A stretch of DNA of 64,000 nt from Macrothele yani. Lineage: Eukaryota > Arthropoda > Arachnida > Araneae > Macrothelidae. The notes beneath the pieces are model-generated. The model was not told the origin of the DNA and did not search any database. It saw only the letters and a list, made by a program, of their open reading frames with translations. The position numbers were made by a program, and so were the translations under genes. Shown piece after piece: positions 33,641 to 46,194 of the stretch (positions within the stretch are counted from its first letter, which is position 1; the number at the start of each line of letters is the position of its first letter). Location: the NCBI GenBank assembly GCA_039090855.1, contig CM076997.1, positions 169,538,709 to 169,602,708 of the forward strand, in the 5' to 3' direction.

Positions 33641-34592
33641 GCACAATCTATAAGCAGTAGATAGAAGAAGAAATAAAATAATACAACACTTGAGACATTC
33701 GGACTGATGTACTAATCTGATTTAGAGGAATGATTATGTCGAAAAAACCTGAAAGGGCGTAAATGATTTTCTTAAAACAATGCAACTTTGCAGGAAGAGG
33801 TGTCTGCTTTGAACTTTCCTTTCTGTCTTTCAACCTCTGAATTGAGGAGAGAACTAGGGGTCCATGCATATAATTAGTCACACTGCCGAGATCTCTTTCT
33901 CACACTCCATTTAGTATACGGTAAATGGTATTTTCCGTGACTGACCAGCTTTTCCAAGCATTGAAGATTCACGATATCTCACAAATGAGATCATTTTTGT
34001 CTCTCTTTAAAACTTGAAAAGCATATAAATGCATCATTGTGGGCGAATTTGTAACTGACGGTTCCACTTGGTCATTCGCGCAAGGGAATCTCGAACAAAT
34101 CCCAGTCAGTTTTTTAACCAAAAAAAAAAAAAATAGCTGGTATTCAACATTATTTATGCTGAAGCTTAATTTTATATCCGATATTCAGATTTATAGAGGC
34201 CTCTGCTATGGTCATGAGAAACATTTTCCAGCAGAGATTACGTGCGATGCTGTTTCGGGAGCTCATAGCAAAACTCTTGGAGCGTTATGGAAAACTCAAA
34301 CCAAACATGTCCGTCTTTTGTTTTGTTTCGACTTCCATATCAGAGAAAAAATCTCATGTATTGGCATTTCCTATATACAATCTTTTGATAGTACATGTAT
34401 GAAATCTACTTGACAAAACTTAGAGTTACGTAACATTTGCAGAAAATGACGGTGCAGCAAATTCCAATGTTAAGTGTGAAAATAATTTAAAAATTTCATA
34501 TTACAACGTAATATTAAACTACTCAGAATCTTGAATGTTTTCCAGTTTCATTATGTTGTTTGCTAAATATTGTTTTATCTTTTCTTTTGAAG
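33640..34592. other. Intron before exon 5, nothing recognised
   Basis: A 124-codon open frame at 34039 has no homolog I recognise, no splice context and a poly-A stretch inside, so I do not call it. Confidence 0.4.
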
Positions 34593-34729
34593 TGACCCTC
34601 GATGGTGACAACACTGTCATGCTTCAGAATGCCACCTCGGATGTGAATTATCTTCGTCAGTGGAGAGAGCAAATCACACAGGCAGCAAAACTTAGCATCG
34701 GTTCGCTCAGGATATGCAGAGTCAGATCG
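34593..34729 (+). CDS. Host gene, exon 5 of those visible
   Basis: Acceptor TCTTTTCTTTTGAAG and donor GTAAGA; 137 bp, phase 1 in and phase 0 out, so the split codon becomes GTG. It reads VTLDGDNTVMLQNATSDVNY ... SLRICRVRS, with sequon NAT and one cysteine. Matching phase with the exon 13 kb upstream supports the join. Confidence 0.85.
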
Positions 34730-35270
34730 GTAAGAGCAGAATATCTCTCTTTATGCCTTCTAAGCGTGGAATCATTAAGTCTTTTTTAGTACAAGGCATT
34801 TAATATTAGAAAACAAATTCTGTACATCCAATAATAAATTTCCAACAGAACAGCTGCAGAATATGGTATTTTTAAAACAGTAAATTTTAAGTACCGTATA
34901 GGTTGTCTCCCCACATTTGAAAATTTTCTTTGCTTTAGAAAAAAAACCAGAACGCCGGAATAGTTTCGATTTTAAGAAGGGCCATATTATATTGATACAC
35001 CTAATTTAGCTCGTTCTTTAAAAAAATTTCTAAGCTCTTGGCGGTAGTCTGCCTGTTAATTTCAAAACAAGCTTATTTTTTTGAGATTTTTACTAATTAT
35101 TGTTTTGGAATAAAACATAAAGAATCACAAGTTAATTCATTAATGATTTCATTCCTTTGATATTTTAATACGTTTTATAAATATCCCGTTTGGAGCTCTG
35201 AAAACGAAAGCCACAGATTGCTGAGAATCACCGGATGTACGGACTAGGCTGACTAATGATTCTGACAATG
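34730..35270. other. Intron, nothing recognised
   Basis: AT-rich, no repeat ends seen. Confidence 0.4.
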
Positions 35271-37954
35271 ACTAGATACAGTAGGCGATCTCTATCTTCT
35301 GAATAAAGTCTCATTGAACTGGAGGCGAAACTCCAGAAGATCACGCGGGATGTGATCGCACTAAGTGAAATAGGAAGAAAAGAATAGGAACTCATAGAAC
35401 TGGAAAGTGGACATGTCTTCTATTACGGTGGATCAGATACTGGCAGAACTAGTTGCGTTGGATTTATAATAAATAAAAACAACTAAAGAGCAGTGTTCTA
35501 GAGATTAAAAGTTCCTCACATAAAGTTGCACGACTAATGTTCCTCATACAAAGTTGCATCGAACTATCTAAAAGATATCAGATTCATATCATTCAAGAAT
35601 ACGCTCCCAATACAAGTTTCCTCATGAAGAAATGGAAGAGCTTTAAAAGGAAATTCGACTTCTAAATAAAAAATGTAAAGAGCACTTGAAGAACATTTTT
35701 GGTGATCCCAATCCAAAAATAAAGCAATAGCATAGGATGAAACTTCAGTAGGTAAATTCGGTCATGGAAAAAGAAATGAGCACCGATATACTCTTATAGA
35801 GTTTGCAGAGGTGGAAAGGTTTTTCATCAGGAACTCCTTTTTCAAGAAAAAGACGCATTGAAATGGTCATGAAAGCGCCAAAGTAGGATGACAAGTGAAA
35901 TTGAGTTTATAATGTGCAAAACGAAATTTGTAATCGAAGACTGTATCGAATTTAATAGATTCAATGCAGTCAAGTGACCATAGAATTGTAGGATGCAAGA
36001 TATCGCTTCACACAAAACATGAACGACATAAGCACATATAACAAACCAAAAATATTGACATAACGAATCTTTAAAAAACATAATAAAACTTTCAAGTTAA
36101 AACTGAGAAACCATGTCTCTGCACTAAAATGTCTAAAAAAAGCAATGGTAGATATCTATGAAGTTAACCGAAAATTACCAATACCCTTATCGAAACAGTG
36201 ACTAAAATAGGTGTTACTAACAACAAATTTCATATGAGTAATATATTGGAACGAACAAAACAACTAACCCAAAAAATAAGAGATGAAGGTCGATAAAGAA
36301 AATGTAACCTCTGAAGCGGAAGGTATTGAACTATGCAAGACAGTGTAAAAAAGGATCACTAAGACGTAAGAGAGTTTAACTGTGAACTTGTGACAATTAA
36401 AACAATCAAAGCTTAAAGAAAACAAAGGTCGTATTAGTAATGGAAGAAAACAGATTACTGCATTCAGAAAAGAATACGCCATTGTAATAAGATACAGAAG
36501 CAAACTTTTGAGGACAGTTTCAAAATTCCGTACTGGAAGAAATGAAAGGGACTATACATGATTTAGAGACATAAAGAAATATGGACTCACTAAAGTTCTT
36601 CGCCTACCTTTCCGATAGAAGTTGTCCATGCAATTAAGAAAATGAGACGGGGATGAGTTCCAAGGGCAGAATGAATTACTGTGAATACTGTACAAGAAGC
36701 TAGAAATGAAGTAGATATTATTCTTAACTGGGCTTTCACTAGATGCCTCAGTGATAGAAAGATTCCCGTTGTCTGGAACAATGCTAACGTGATCATGCTG
36801 CATAAAAAGTGGAGCCTCGAGAGTCCCAGGAATTACAGGCCCACCACACTCCTATCAGTTGTTTATTCAGCAAAGTGATATCACATCACTTGAAAGAAAC
36901 ACTAGACATACTCAACCAAGACAATAAGATGGATTTAGATATGGCTACAGCACTAAAGATCATATCCATGAACCGAGATAACTAACCGAAAGTGAGCATG
37001 AATGTGAACTCCAGGTTTGAACTTTCTTTAGTGCTGTTTGCTTTTGCTGATTATGAAAAGGCCTTGCTTTGGTTGAAAATGTCCTTGAAATTTTGCATTA
37101 TTGAGGATGCGAACTTAGTAACATTAATAACATGTACAAAAGTGCAAGGGCAAATGTTCGACTGTTCGAGGAACCCGCATGTATAAAAATTGGGAAGGGA
37201 GCCACCAGGTAACGCTATGTCTCCCAAACTCATCAATGCCACGTTTCAGAATGTCTTTTAATCATTCAACAGATAAATAAGGGTTAGAGAATAATAGAGA
37301 TTATATCACTCATCTTCACTTTTCTGACGACATAGTCATTTTTGCAGGTACCCTGTCAGACCTGCAGTGTATGATCGAAGTACTTGCTGACGGTTTACAG
37401 AAACAAAATTGATGTAGATGCATTCACAAGAAGTGAAGATCTAGAGTTTGATGGAATAAATCTAGAAGTAACGATACCTGCAGTTTACGTTTGGCCCGAG
37501 ATATCAAGTGTGGACTACATCGAAGAAGAAATTAATATCCATGTGAAACTTAGCTGACGAGCATTTGAAAAAACAGTAATCTTTTCAAGAGCAATTTGCC
37601 GTTATGTCTTTAAAGCAAAGTGTTTAATGTGCGTCATTCCAGTTCTTACTTATGGATCAGAGATTTGGATTTTAACTAAAAACGGCATACAGAAGCTCCG
37701 GACAACTCACAGCATGGAGAGACGCATGCTTCATATAACCAGAAAAAATGGGTCAAGAAATTCATGGACCAGAAAAATGTGGAGAGTGAAAGACATAGCG
37801 AACAGTGACGCCCCCCTAGTGACAATGGGTTATACCCATGGCTAGATCTACTTACCACCCTTGGACAACTGTAATGTGTTAGGCAGGATAGAAAGGGCCC
37901 AGAAAAAGTTCACGTGGGAAATGGGTGGATACAATTCGAACGCATTCCACAGCG

Positions 37955-38028
37955 ACATGGAAAAGAATTGCTCATAACAGGGAATGACATGGAAGAGAAT
38001 TGCTCATGCTCATAACAGGGAATTATAG
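37955..38028. repeat. Short tandem duplication in the LINE
   Basis: ACATGGAA(A/G)AGAATTGCTC plus ATAACAGGGAAT occurs twice in tandem with small differences. Confidence 0.8.
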
Positions 38029-38167
38029 AATATTCGTAAAGATATCTTCGTCCAGCACTGGATTGATAATGGTTGATGATGGTGATATATGTATAATTGC
38101 TAGAACTGACCACCGTAGGACATCTGACGTACTATGTTTAATACCATGGGACAAAAAAGAGCCAGGC

Positions 38168-38384
38168 CGTCCCACTGGCACAGCGGTCATTGAAGCATTC
38201 GTCTCAGATGGGACAGGGTTCAAATCCTGGTAAGGCTTGGATATTATGTTTGTCCACGGCACTGGGTGTTTCCCTTCCCTGGAACCAATGGCCCTAAATT
38301 TGTGTTGGGAAACAGCTATAGCCCACTAAGTTGCTCACAGTGTTCGTTAAACCTCAAAATAAAAATTAAAAAAAAAAAAAACCC
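38168..38384 (+). mobile_element. tRNA-derived SINE inserted in the RTE-like LINE
   Basis: Plus orientation: A box CACTGGCACAGCGGTC, B box GGGTTCAAATCCTGG, body, then AAACCTCAAAATAAAAATTA and a poly-A run. It breaks the LINE C-terminal coding, whose sequence resumes after the A tail. Confidence 0.8.
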
Positions 38385-38739
38385 CAGATGAAAACCACGT
38401 AGGAGATGGGTGGATGAAATTCGAAATCTTGTAAGAGTTCATACATGGAAGAGGAGTTCATACAGGACGGAAAGTTGTGAAAGACATTTTGGCGGCCATT
38501 GAGCCAGCAGTTTATTGACTACGGTTGATGATAACATAATTTGCTTTCGTATATACTGTAATTTCAGCGTTTTGATTCACAAATTCCCAGCAAGGAGCTC
38601 TGAAAATCATACTCATTTTGTTAGAATGTCAATTGATTTCGTATGCAATATGACTCGCAACTTAAATAGAGAAACAAATGTTTTAAAACATGTTTTATTT
38701 GCAAATGTTTCCGTTGCGTACGCAGTGATAATTTTGAAC

Positions 38740-39039
38740 ACCACTTTGAAACCTTTAACCGGATGTAACGAATTTACCCGGTGTCAGCTCGAACGCACAT
38801 ATTGACTGCCTAAGAAGTAGGCCGAAGCTGCGGATCAGAAAGTGCTGCTTTTTCCTTTGTTTTTTTATTCAGAGTGGTCACTTAGGGGATGATTGATACT
38901 AATATTTCCTGATTACTTACCTGCTAAAAGAGATATAATAATGGCGCCAAACCTAAGAAAAGAGACAGAAGTTGTTTTAGTTTCTTGTTTCTGATTAGTA
39001 TCATGATGTCCCTGTCAGAGGGACTAGCCCTTACCCAAA
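38740..39039. repeat. Diverged intronic duplication, copy 1
   Basis: Matches by eye 46935-47003 plus 48557-48860: TGCCTAAGAAGTAGGC, TTCAGAGTGGTCACTTAGGG, ATGATGTCCCTGTCAGAGGG and the left part TAACCGGATGTAACGAATTT each have counterparts in the same order. Confidence 0.6.
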
Positions 39040-39137
39040 TGCCTGAGGCGGCACGTAGCGTGGAGTGAAGAGGATTTCAGACAGGCGTTGAAGAGTTTCA
39101 CTCCTGCTTCACTCCGCGTACATGCCGCTTCAGGCAA
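39040..39137. repeat. 98-bp inverted repeat
   Basis: Arms TGCCTGAGGCGGCACGTAGC and (inverse) TTGCCTGAAGCGGCATGTAC, continuing into GTGGAGTGAAG / CGGAGTGAAG. It begins where the two intronic duplicates stop resembling each other, so it may be an insertion in copy 1. Confidence 0.7.
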
Positions 39138-39339
39138 AAAACTCCCCTGTTTGCTGGCGTGATACTGAAACGTATCATTCTATCATGTGAGTATGCGGCC
39201 GCCTTTAGGTCATTGAGCAGAGAATAAAAGACTAAAACACTATGCAAACGATTCCGTTTATGGTGCGCAGAAAACTCTGAACACTGCTATTGACAAAATA
39301 ATAACCCTTTAAACGGCAGATGCATATTTTGTTCATGTA

Positions 39340-40537
39340 CACTGAAAAGCAATTGAATTAGAGACAGCCGGCGTTATGCAAACCTGGAGCTGTGGGTATC
39401 CATGTAAACGGAAACGACAAGACGTATGCAGCGATTCGACCATATAAGGAGTGATGCGACGGGAATCAGTAAGAGTCGGAAGCAGTATGGGTAAGACGAA
39501 GGATCTAAGCGCATTTAATCGTGCGCAAATTGTTGGGGCCCGACGAATGGGTCACTCCATCTCGGAAGTTGTGCAGGAACTGAGATTTTCACGAGCTACT
39601 GTGTCACGGGTGCACCGTGAGTACATGGAATCCGATAAAACCACCCCTGAAAGGGCCAACTGCTGTGGACAAGAGCGTGTGGATGAGCGGAGTCATCGTA
39701 GGCTAGTTCGCATTGTAACAGCGGATAGATGGGCCACAGTGCAAGAAATAACTCGGCAATTTAACGCTGGTGCACAAAATCGTGTAAGCAGCCACACCAT
39801 CCAGAACCATCTCCTCGCTATGGGGTACAGAAGCCATCGTCCCACGAGGGTACCACTCCTGACCGCACATCACAGTGTACAAAGATTAGCATGAGCGCGG
39901 GAACAACGCGACTGGACCCTAGACATGTGGGAAAATGTTGCCTGGACTAATGAGTCGAGATTCACGTTGGTACATGCGAATGGCAGGATACGAGTACGGC
40001 GCAAACCACATGAAGCGATGGATCCTTCTTGCCAGCTGGGGACTCTTCAAGCTGGTGGGGTTGGCATTCTCGTCTGGGCACTGTTTACGTAGACTGAAAT
40101 GGGACCCGTTGTACGTGTGACATCATCCCTCACAGGTCAACGTTACCGGGATATCCTGAACGACCATTTTCATCCCGTTTGTGTGCGTTCAACATCCCTC
40201 TGGGGACCTCATCCTGCAGCAAGACAATGCAGCTCCCGAATTGTATCCGAATGGTTGGATGAACACTCTACCGACGTGACCTCGCTTCCTTGGCCTGCTA
40301 GGTCACCTGACCTCAATCCCATCGAGCACATCTGGGATGTCATCGAGAGAGATGTTCGAGGCTCTGACCCCTCCATCAAATGTTCGTAAACTGTGGGAGC
40401 TTGTTCGGGGGTCGTGGATCCGTATGGCTTCCGGTGTCTTGTCGAGTCCATGCGAGACGAATCGCCGCTGTCATCAGGTCGAAAGGTGATGCTATACGTT
40501 ACTAGACAGGTATCTCTAATTCGGTTGCTCTTCGGTG
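39340..40537 (+). mobile_element. Tc1-like transposon, family B, copy 2
   Basis: 1,198 bp, CACTGAAAAGCAATTGAATT and inverse CACCGAAGAGCAACCGAATT, TA outside (39338-39339, 40538-40539). Collinear with copy 1 at 11740. Confidence 0.95.
39487..40398 (+). pseudogene. Tc1-like transposase, family B copy 2
   Basis: The first 136 codons from MGKTKDLSAFNRAQIVGARR are open: both helix-turn-helix units and the SHTIQNHLLAMGYRSHRPTR linker. A TGA stops it at 39892. Downstream, WTNESRFTLVHANG has Asn where the first catalytic Asp stands in relatives. A deletion at about 40230 removes the residues after QDNA, including the conserved His. SPDLNPIEHIWD (final Glu) survives. Complementary damage to copy 1: here the N-terminal half is the better one. 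Confidence 0.85.
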
Positions 40538-40646
40538 TACATCTGCCGTTTAAAGGGTTAAGAGGCCTGTTTTAGAATTCTTCCAAGAAACACCTGCGCT
40601 TCACAATTCTCTTCCCTCTGACTTTTTGAGTTTTGTCACGGACACG

Positions 40647-40806
40647 CGGTGGCGTAGCCATTAGGGGGTGTTCGGGGATACCCCCCCCCCTTGAGGGGAG
40701 ACTGAGCACCAATTTAAAGCGATATATACGTGTATACGAGGCTTTCACCAATGAACCAAACCCACGGACACCCCACCCCCTTTAGAAATTTCTGGCAACG
40801 CCACTG
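40647..40806. mobile_element. hAT-type MITE, 160 bp
   Basis: Ends CGGTGGCGTAGCCA and inverse CAGTGGCGTTGCCA, the common hAT terminal sequence, flanked by an exact 8-bp duplication CGGACACG (40639-40646, 40807-40814). Contains a C-run and no coding capacity. Confidence 0.85.
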
Positions 40807-40814
40807 CGGACACG

Positions 40815-43800
40815 AATGATTTTTCATTCATATCTTGAGTTGTTTCTTTTCCTTTTTCTTCCTAATTCACTACGCATTACCTCTGCCTATATTTTGGTCG
40901 CAATATTAACACACACAAGTTTAAACCGGATGTGTTTTCCCAAAAAAATATTTTTTGGTACGTGATCGTATGCTTTTATTCATGGATCCGGTTTTTGATT
41001 TATTTTTTTAATTGTCAGAAATTTACGCCACGCTAATCACATTTCTAGAGTACCTCAGCCATAAAAACAAACACCTGATAATGTATGACACTGAAGAATT
41101 TTTCAGAAGGCTGTAGATTATTCTCGTGAAATTCGGTCGATGAAATCACTAACACCTGCGTTTTATTTCTCTAGCGAAATTTCATTATAAACGAGGATGA
41201 TAAAAAGGCAGAACAGGCGTTAAGTTATTTCTGATGGTTCTCTTTTTCCTCATTTAAATGAGAGCTGCGTTTCTGCGCCGCTGAGGTTTTCAATTTTGGT
41301 TTTCTAAGACGGTAATTTTATTGTATTTTGAATTCAAGAGAAAAACGGTGATGCGAGTACTTACAGCAAAGAATAATTTTTCTTAATTATTTTAATTGGA
41401 TTGCATCAATTCAAACGCGTTATATTTTCAGAGTTTTATTTTCTAAATAATAAGACCGTAGTCAATTTTATAATCTCATGCACTTTCGTGACGTACTTTT
41501 AAGTTTAAGGAACGGTATGCTGCAAAAATCCTTAACCACAGTAATTTAAAAAGGCTGCAGGTGGCGGTACATCACACACACGCCTGCCGAAGCCTCCAAA
41601 CCAACGACTTCTATCTCGTTGCTCCAAACAGAAAAAAATTAGCTTCAATTAAAGCGAATGAAATAAGCTTCATTATACATTGAAGCATATAAAGGATAAA
41701 CGAAAAAATCAACAGAATTTTAATGAAACCAGTCCTTAAATGCAGAAAATTTTGCCACTTTCTTTCAGATTTATGGTAATTATATAGCAACTGTATTTCA
41801 GTTTTATTTTAGCAGTCCAAGTAATTCACGTGAAGCATTAATTCAAATTTTCTGGGTCAACGTTAATATTACACTGGGAATAGGGATGGATTAGCCCTTT
41901 TGTACATCCACCGGTAGACCACTCGAGAAATGATGACCCATTTTGTTACATATTTTTCCAGTGGATCATGGGCCCCGACAATGAGTGTGGTCAAGGTGAA
42001 TTTTGCTCCTCCAATAATTATACCGGGGAGGGGGGGGGGGAAGTTCCCTCCCAATATTTCGTCCTATTTAAAAAAATAATTTTTTTAGCCTCATAGGCTG
42101 GACTAAGCTCCACCTTATGAGGCCAAAGCGATTTATTTAAAAAAAACTAATATACAACAAAATAAATAAAAAATGCAGAAACGTATAATCTCTAGCTCCT
42201 TCATTTATCTACGTGTATTTTTTTTTTTGCCCTTCTTGTTCTTTGTTTGAAAAACCAAGCTAATTTCCCATTCTTTTTTATAAACCTTTGGAAATAAAAT
42301 CTCTGTGGACATTTTTATAAATTCACAGGCTAAATTTTATTTTTGAAAATATAAATATTCAACAAAAGAATATTTCGGTTTTTCTTGTTCATTTGCTGAT
42401 GAACAATTACAATTGCATTTTTAAAATATACGTCGGATCTCGTAGCTTATCTTTTGGCCATTTTTTTATTTATCTTCTGACAATGGAAGAGACATGTTCC
42501 TCCCACGTCTAATATCTCATCTCTGCCCCCCCTCAATAATTTGGTGAATTCGGCGCTCCTGTAGTGGATGCTTTAGAACGAATAAATAATTATTTTGGTA
42601 CTTATGAAGAATAATTGTTAACTCCAGTTGAGTTTTATTACTGTCCGAAAAGTCATTTGCATAAGAAAAAAAAAAAACGAAGAACGTTTATTTCTATCTA
42701 TATGTTCGGCGTTCGTTATGAAATGACGCAGTAAAATTCCTTGTAGTTATGTGAGAAAATTGCCGCCGAACCAAATACGCTGTTATAAATAAAATTAATT
42801 AAATAAAGGCCAACTACACTTAGACTTGGCGCTCAGATTCGTTAATACGTCTTACCCACCTTTTCTAGTCGTAATTTTGAAGAAGACACTAGTACCAATT
42901 GTAAAGGCTAGACGTTGCTAGTTTTTATCCACAGATTGGCACAAATAGTTTCTGCCAGATGGGATATGTAATGAACTAGAGAATGTGAGCTAAGTTTTTA
43001 CTTTCATCTATTCTTTTCGACTTACTCAATCGCCGATAGATGGCGGTCCGCCTTATATGTTGAAGAAGGTAGAATTTGCTTCCTGCATCCATGGTATTCT
43101 TAATTAATCATTACTTTTGCTTGTGCATCATCTTCCTCAAGCATATACTGTTCCTTATTAACGATTTTAACATTTTGTCATCCTTAGTTGACTGCCGTAT
43201 CACATTCACCTGTATTATTTCATCAGTATCGCTCATTGTTTTGTTGTTTATTTTGCCATATGTGGTACGCCTGTATTCCCTATGTTTTTGCCAATAAAGT
43301 ATATTTTGAAATACTTCAATTTGCTAAAACCACTTCACACAAACGGCAAGTACGGATACTTGTGAAAGAAATGAATTCCAGAGCTGAAATATTTTTATTT
43401 TTATTTTTCTCATGCTCCGTATGGGAAAGGAGGGAAGCTATTTTCTCGGACACATCATTACGATATAAAAATTTGTTACTGATTTAAAAATTGCAACTAT
43501 TTTGATAAGTACTGAGTTCAATGGCAGGACGAATACTTCAAATATCTGGAAACACTGAAGGAGTTAAATAAAAAAAATGTGCACTTTGAATTCCGCTTTG
43601 TTCAATCCATTCTATCGTGAAACAACCTGATAATGAGCAATGAGTTTTTTTTTCGAGGAATAATGAGAACTGTGATAAACCTATTCCTCAAATTTTGAAA
43701 TACTGAATTTCAAAATTTTATTTTCAAATTTTCTAAAGCAGGATATGCATTGATATTCATTTCTAACTTGTCTTACAGTTATCATGGATTTTTAATTAGA

Positions 43801-44928
43801 TTTCAGAATTCAAATTGTGACATTTCGCTTCACCACATTTTAATGAAAAGTCTGTTTTCCGATAGCATAAGTTCCTTCTCAACAAACAAATGAAATATTA
43901 CGTTTTGACAGCTTATCATGTTAATATTCTTGGACATTCATCATCACAGCCATTTCGTATGAAAGACCGAGATATCTATCTTCCGATATCGGAAGATTTG
44001 AGTGCATTTCTTCAGTATATCGGAACAAAATGATTATAGATCCTAAGAATTTTCATAACGGTTTTCTGATGAAAAGCCAGTAGATCATCCAATATGTCGG
44101 GCATGGAGTATTGTCCCAACATATGGTGTATGAAAAGAGGATCGTTAGTCCTAGTTACTTTGCTTCGTTTGTTGCTTGGGAATGGAACTTTATGAGATAA
44201 ACTCCGATCACCTGAGATATTCCTCACTGAATGAGGATCATACTTTATGATAACTTTCCATGATATCAGTGCTGAAAAGTTGCCAGATGAACATTTAAAC
44301 CAGATTTAACGAGATCGGATCTACATTCGACGTAGGGTCTTCTTTGTCCTGTCCTATGGGGACCCTACATCGGGTAACTTCCCACGATTTCACCAGGTGG
44401 TTCTTTTTCATAATTCTGATGCGCAAAATATTGCCCTATCAAAAAAGCATCATGCTTCTAAATAACTTTCTCCAGTGCTTTTCTGATTAAAAATCATAGA
44501 ATTAATATGCTCTGCAGGTATCACTTAAAATAAAATGTGCTTTATCATAGTTGATTTTCATGCAGTTTTAACTTTGAGTGATATTCGAGACAAAAGGTCA
44601 CGAAATTCTGACATAAAACACGCCTTGTAGGATGAAGATCGTAAAAAGTACACACTATCTATGATGCTTTCTGCGTGAAAATCGCAATATGTTTTTCAGA
44701 AATGCTGACGTGAGAAATGAATCTGATATTGTGTGCATCATATCTCGCGGTACCTCCAGAGGGTGTTTTTATGTGAAAACTCCTAATAATGGATATAGCT
44801 TTCGGATGTCATAGTCCTACACTCTTACGGATTAGAATCCTATGTTCCCAAAACGTTAAAAATGTTGCCTGCTAAAAAATCATTGGAACATTTTCCACGA
44901 CCCTGATGAACAAAATATCTCTGAAGCT
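40815..44928. other. Long AT-rich intron stretch, few recognisable features
   Basis: A G/C-run-rich patch at 41930-42560 (with GGGGAGGGGGGGGGGGAAG and a final GGCGCTCCTGTAGTGG) may be an old hAT-type non-autonomous element, but I cannot pair its ends. A small CGACGTAGGGTC / GACCCTACATCG inverted pair lies near 44326-44380. No exon seen. Confidence 0.4.
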
Positions 44929-46090
44929 CAATCAAAAAGCGCTTATAACGTAGTAAAATCCGTTTATTTACTAGCGTAAAACGTATATAGATTCTATAGA
45001 TTCGCCAAGCTTTCGCTCTCCACTGGGAGGCTTTTCAAGACAATAGGTAGAAATTAAAATGGTGTTTGCTTCCCCGGTGGCGCAGTGGTCTAAGCGATGG
45101 CTTCTGACCATTCGTCCGACATGAGTCCAGGTTCGAATCCCGTGAGGCATGGATGTTGTATTTGTCTTACGGCACTGGCTCTAAATTAGGGACGGGCGAC
45201 TGCTTATAGCCCATTGAGTTGCTCACGGTGATCGTTAAACCTCCAATAAAAAAATGTTTTTATGTCTGCCTATTACTTTGCATTTTATGTCTGCTATTGT
45301 CTTGAAAAGCCTCCCAGTGGATTGCCTAGAAAAAGGCTCCTCCATCTGTTGTTTTTTTTCAAGGCAAGAGACAGACCTAAAATGTTTTTATGTCTATTTA
45401 TTTTATGTCTACCTATTGGCTTGAAAAAGCCTTCCAATGGAGAGCGAAAGCTTGGTGAATCTATCTATTACCTAGAAAAATCTTCTTCTACCACTTGCTT
45501 TTTCAAGGCAATAGGTAGACATAAAATGTTTTTATGTGTATCTTACTTTATGTCTACCCATTGCCTTAAAAAAGCCTCCCAGTGGCTTTTTCCAGGCAAT
45601 AAGTAGACAAAGTGTCAAATTATGGCAAATAAACGCTTGGCGAATCTATCTATTGCATAGAAAAAGCCACCAAGAATCTTTTTCAAGGCAATATGTAGAC
45701 ATAAAATGGCAAGTCATGGCGAATAAAAGCTTGGTAAAGCTATCTATTGCCTAGAAAAAGACTCCTCTATCTATTGCCTTGTCAGGGCAATAGGTAGACA
45801 TAAATGTTTTCATGTCTATCTATTTTATGTCTACTTACTGCCTTAAAAAAGTCTCCCAATGGAATGCGAAAGCTTGGCGAATCTATCCATTGCCCAGAAA
45901 AAGCCTCCTCTATCTACTTCTTTTTCAAGGCAATAGGTAGACAAAATGTTTTCATGACTATCTACTTTATGTCAACTTATCGCATTTAAAAATCCTCCCA
46001 CGGAAGAGCGAAAACTTGGTGAATCTATGTGTCTTACGCCAGTAGATAAACGGATTTTACCACGCTATACATGTATAAGCTTTTTGATTG
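44929..46090. mobile_element. Foldback element built of internal repeat modules
   Basis: Outer inverted ends: CAATCAAAAAGC and its inverse, then GTAAAATCCGTTTAT(T/C)TACT(A/G)GCGTAA and ATAGATTC on both sides. Between them a composite module (CCTCCCAGTGG AGAGCGAAAGCTTGGCGAAT, CTATCTATTGCCTAGAAAAA, AAGGCAATAGGTAGACATAA) is repeated about five times in direct and inverted forms, so much of the element can fold on itself. A SINE (45073-45255) is inserted. Open frames here (for example 45262-45606) follow the repeats and are not genes. A 219-bp relative is at 33266. Confidence 0.75.
45073..45255 (+). mobile_element. tRNA-derived SINE, best-preserved head
   Basis: Begins CCCCGGTGGCGCAGTGGTCT: A box TGGCGCAGTGG, then B box GGTTCGAATCC at about 50 bp, as in a tRNA promoter for RNA polymerase III. 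The body ends GTTAAACCTCCAATAAAAAA. This copy shows the family is tRNA-derived. Confidence 0.9.
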
Positions 46091-46194
46091 TGTACAGTAT
46101 CGTGTACTTTAAACTTATATTCTCTGATGCTCATTTGTCATTTTGAAGAAAATCCTGCCGTATTCCTCTCAGTCGGAGATTTAAAGTTTGCTAC

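Larger units (their letters stand above)
35275..38530 (+). mobile_element. RTE-like LINE, decayed
   Basis: An endonuclease start is readable (KITRDVIALSEIGRKE, ELESGHVFYYGGSDTGRTS, VGFIINK). RT pieces follow (VVWNNANVIMLHKK, SPRNYRPTTLLSVVY near 36770-36860, FADYEKALLW near 37045). The C-terminal region has PVLTYGSEIWILTKNGIQKL and ERRMLHITRK (37640-37740), and RRWVDEIRNL-like codons near 38400. The 3' end is TGACTACGGTTGATGATAAC, typical of RTE-type tails. A SINE (38168-38384) is inserted near the 3' end. Orientation is the same as the host gene. Confidence 0.75.
39303..40559. repeat. Exact 20-bp inverted repeats around Tc1 B copy 2
   Basis: AACCCTTTAAACGGCAGATG at 39303-39322 and its perfect inverse at 40540-40559 lie just outside the Tc1. 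Without the Tc1 they form a palindrome of about 55 bp. The edges (ATAACCC / GGGTTAA) resemble piggyBac-type TTAA-CCC termini, so this may have been a tiny MITE hit by the Tc1. Confidence 0.7.

Noticed and set aside
34039..34413. 124-codon open frame
   Set aside because: Poly-A run encodes a lysine string, no recognised family, no exon signals matching the host gene phases.
44326..44380. CGACGTAGGGTC / GACCCTACATCG inverted pair
   Set aside because: 12-bp arms with a mismatch around a long loop; expected by chance in 64 kb or of no clear meaning.
45262..45989. Several 60-114 codon frames with ALKKPPSG-like repeats
   Set aside because: They follow the internal modules of the foldback element and repeat with its period.
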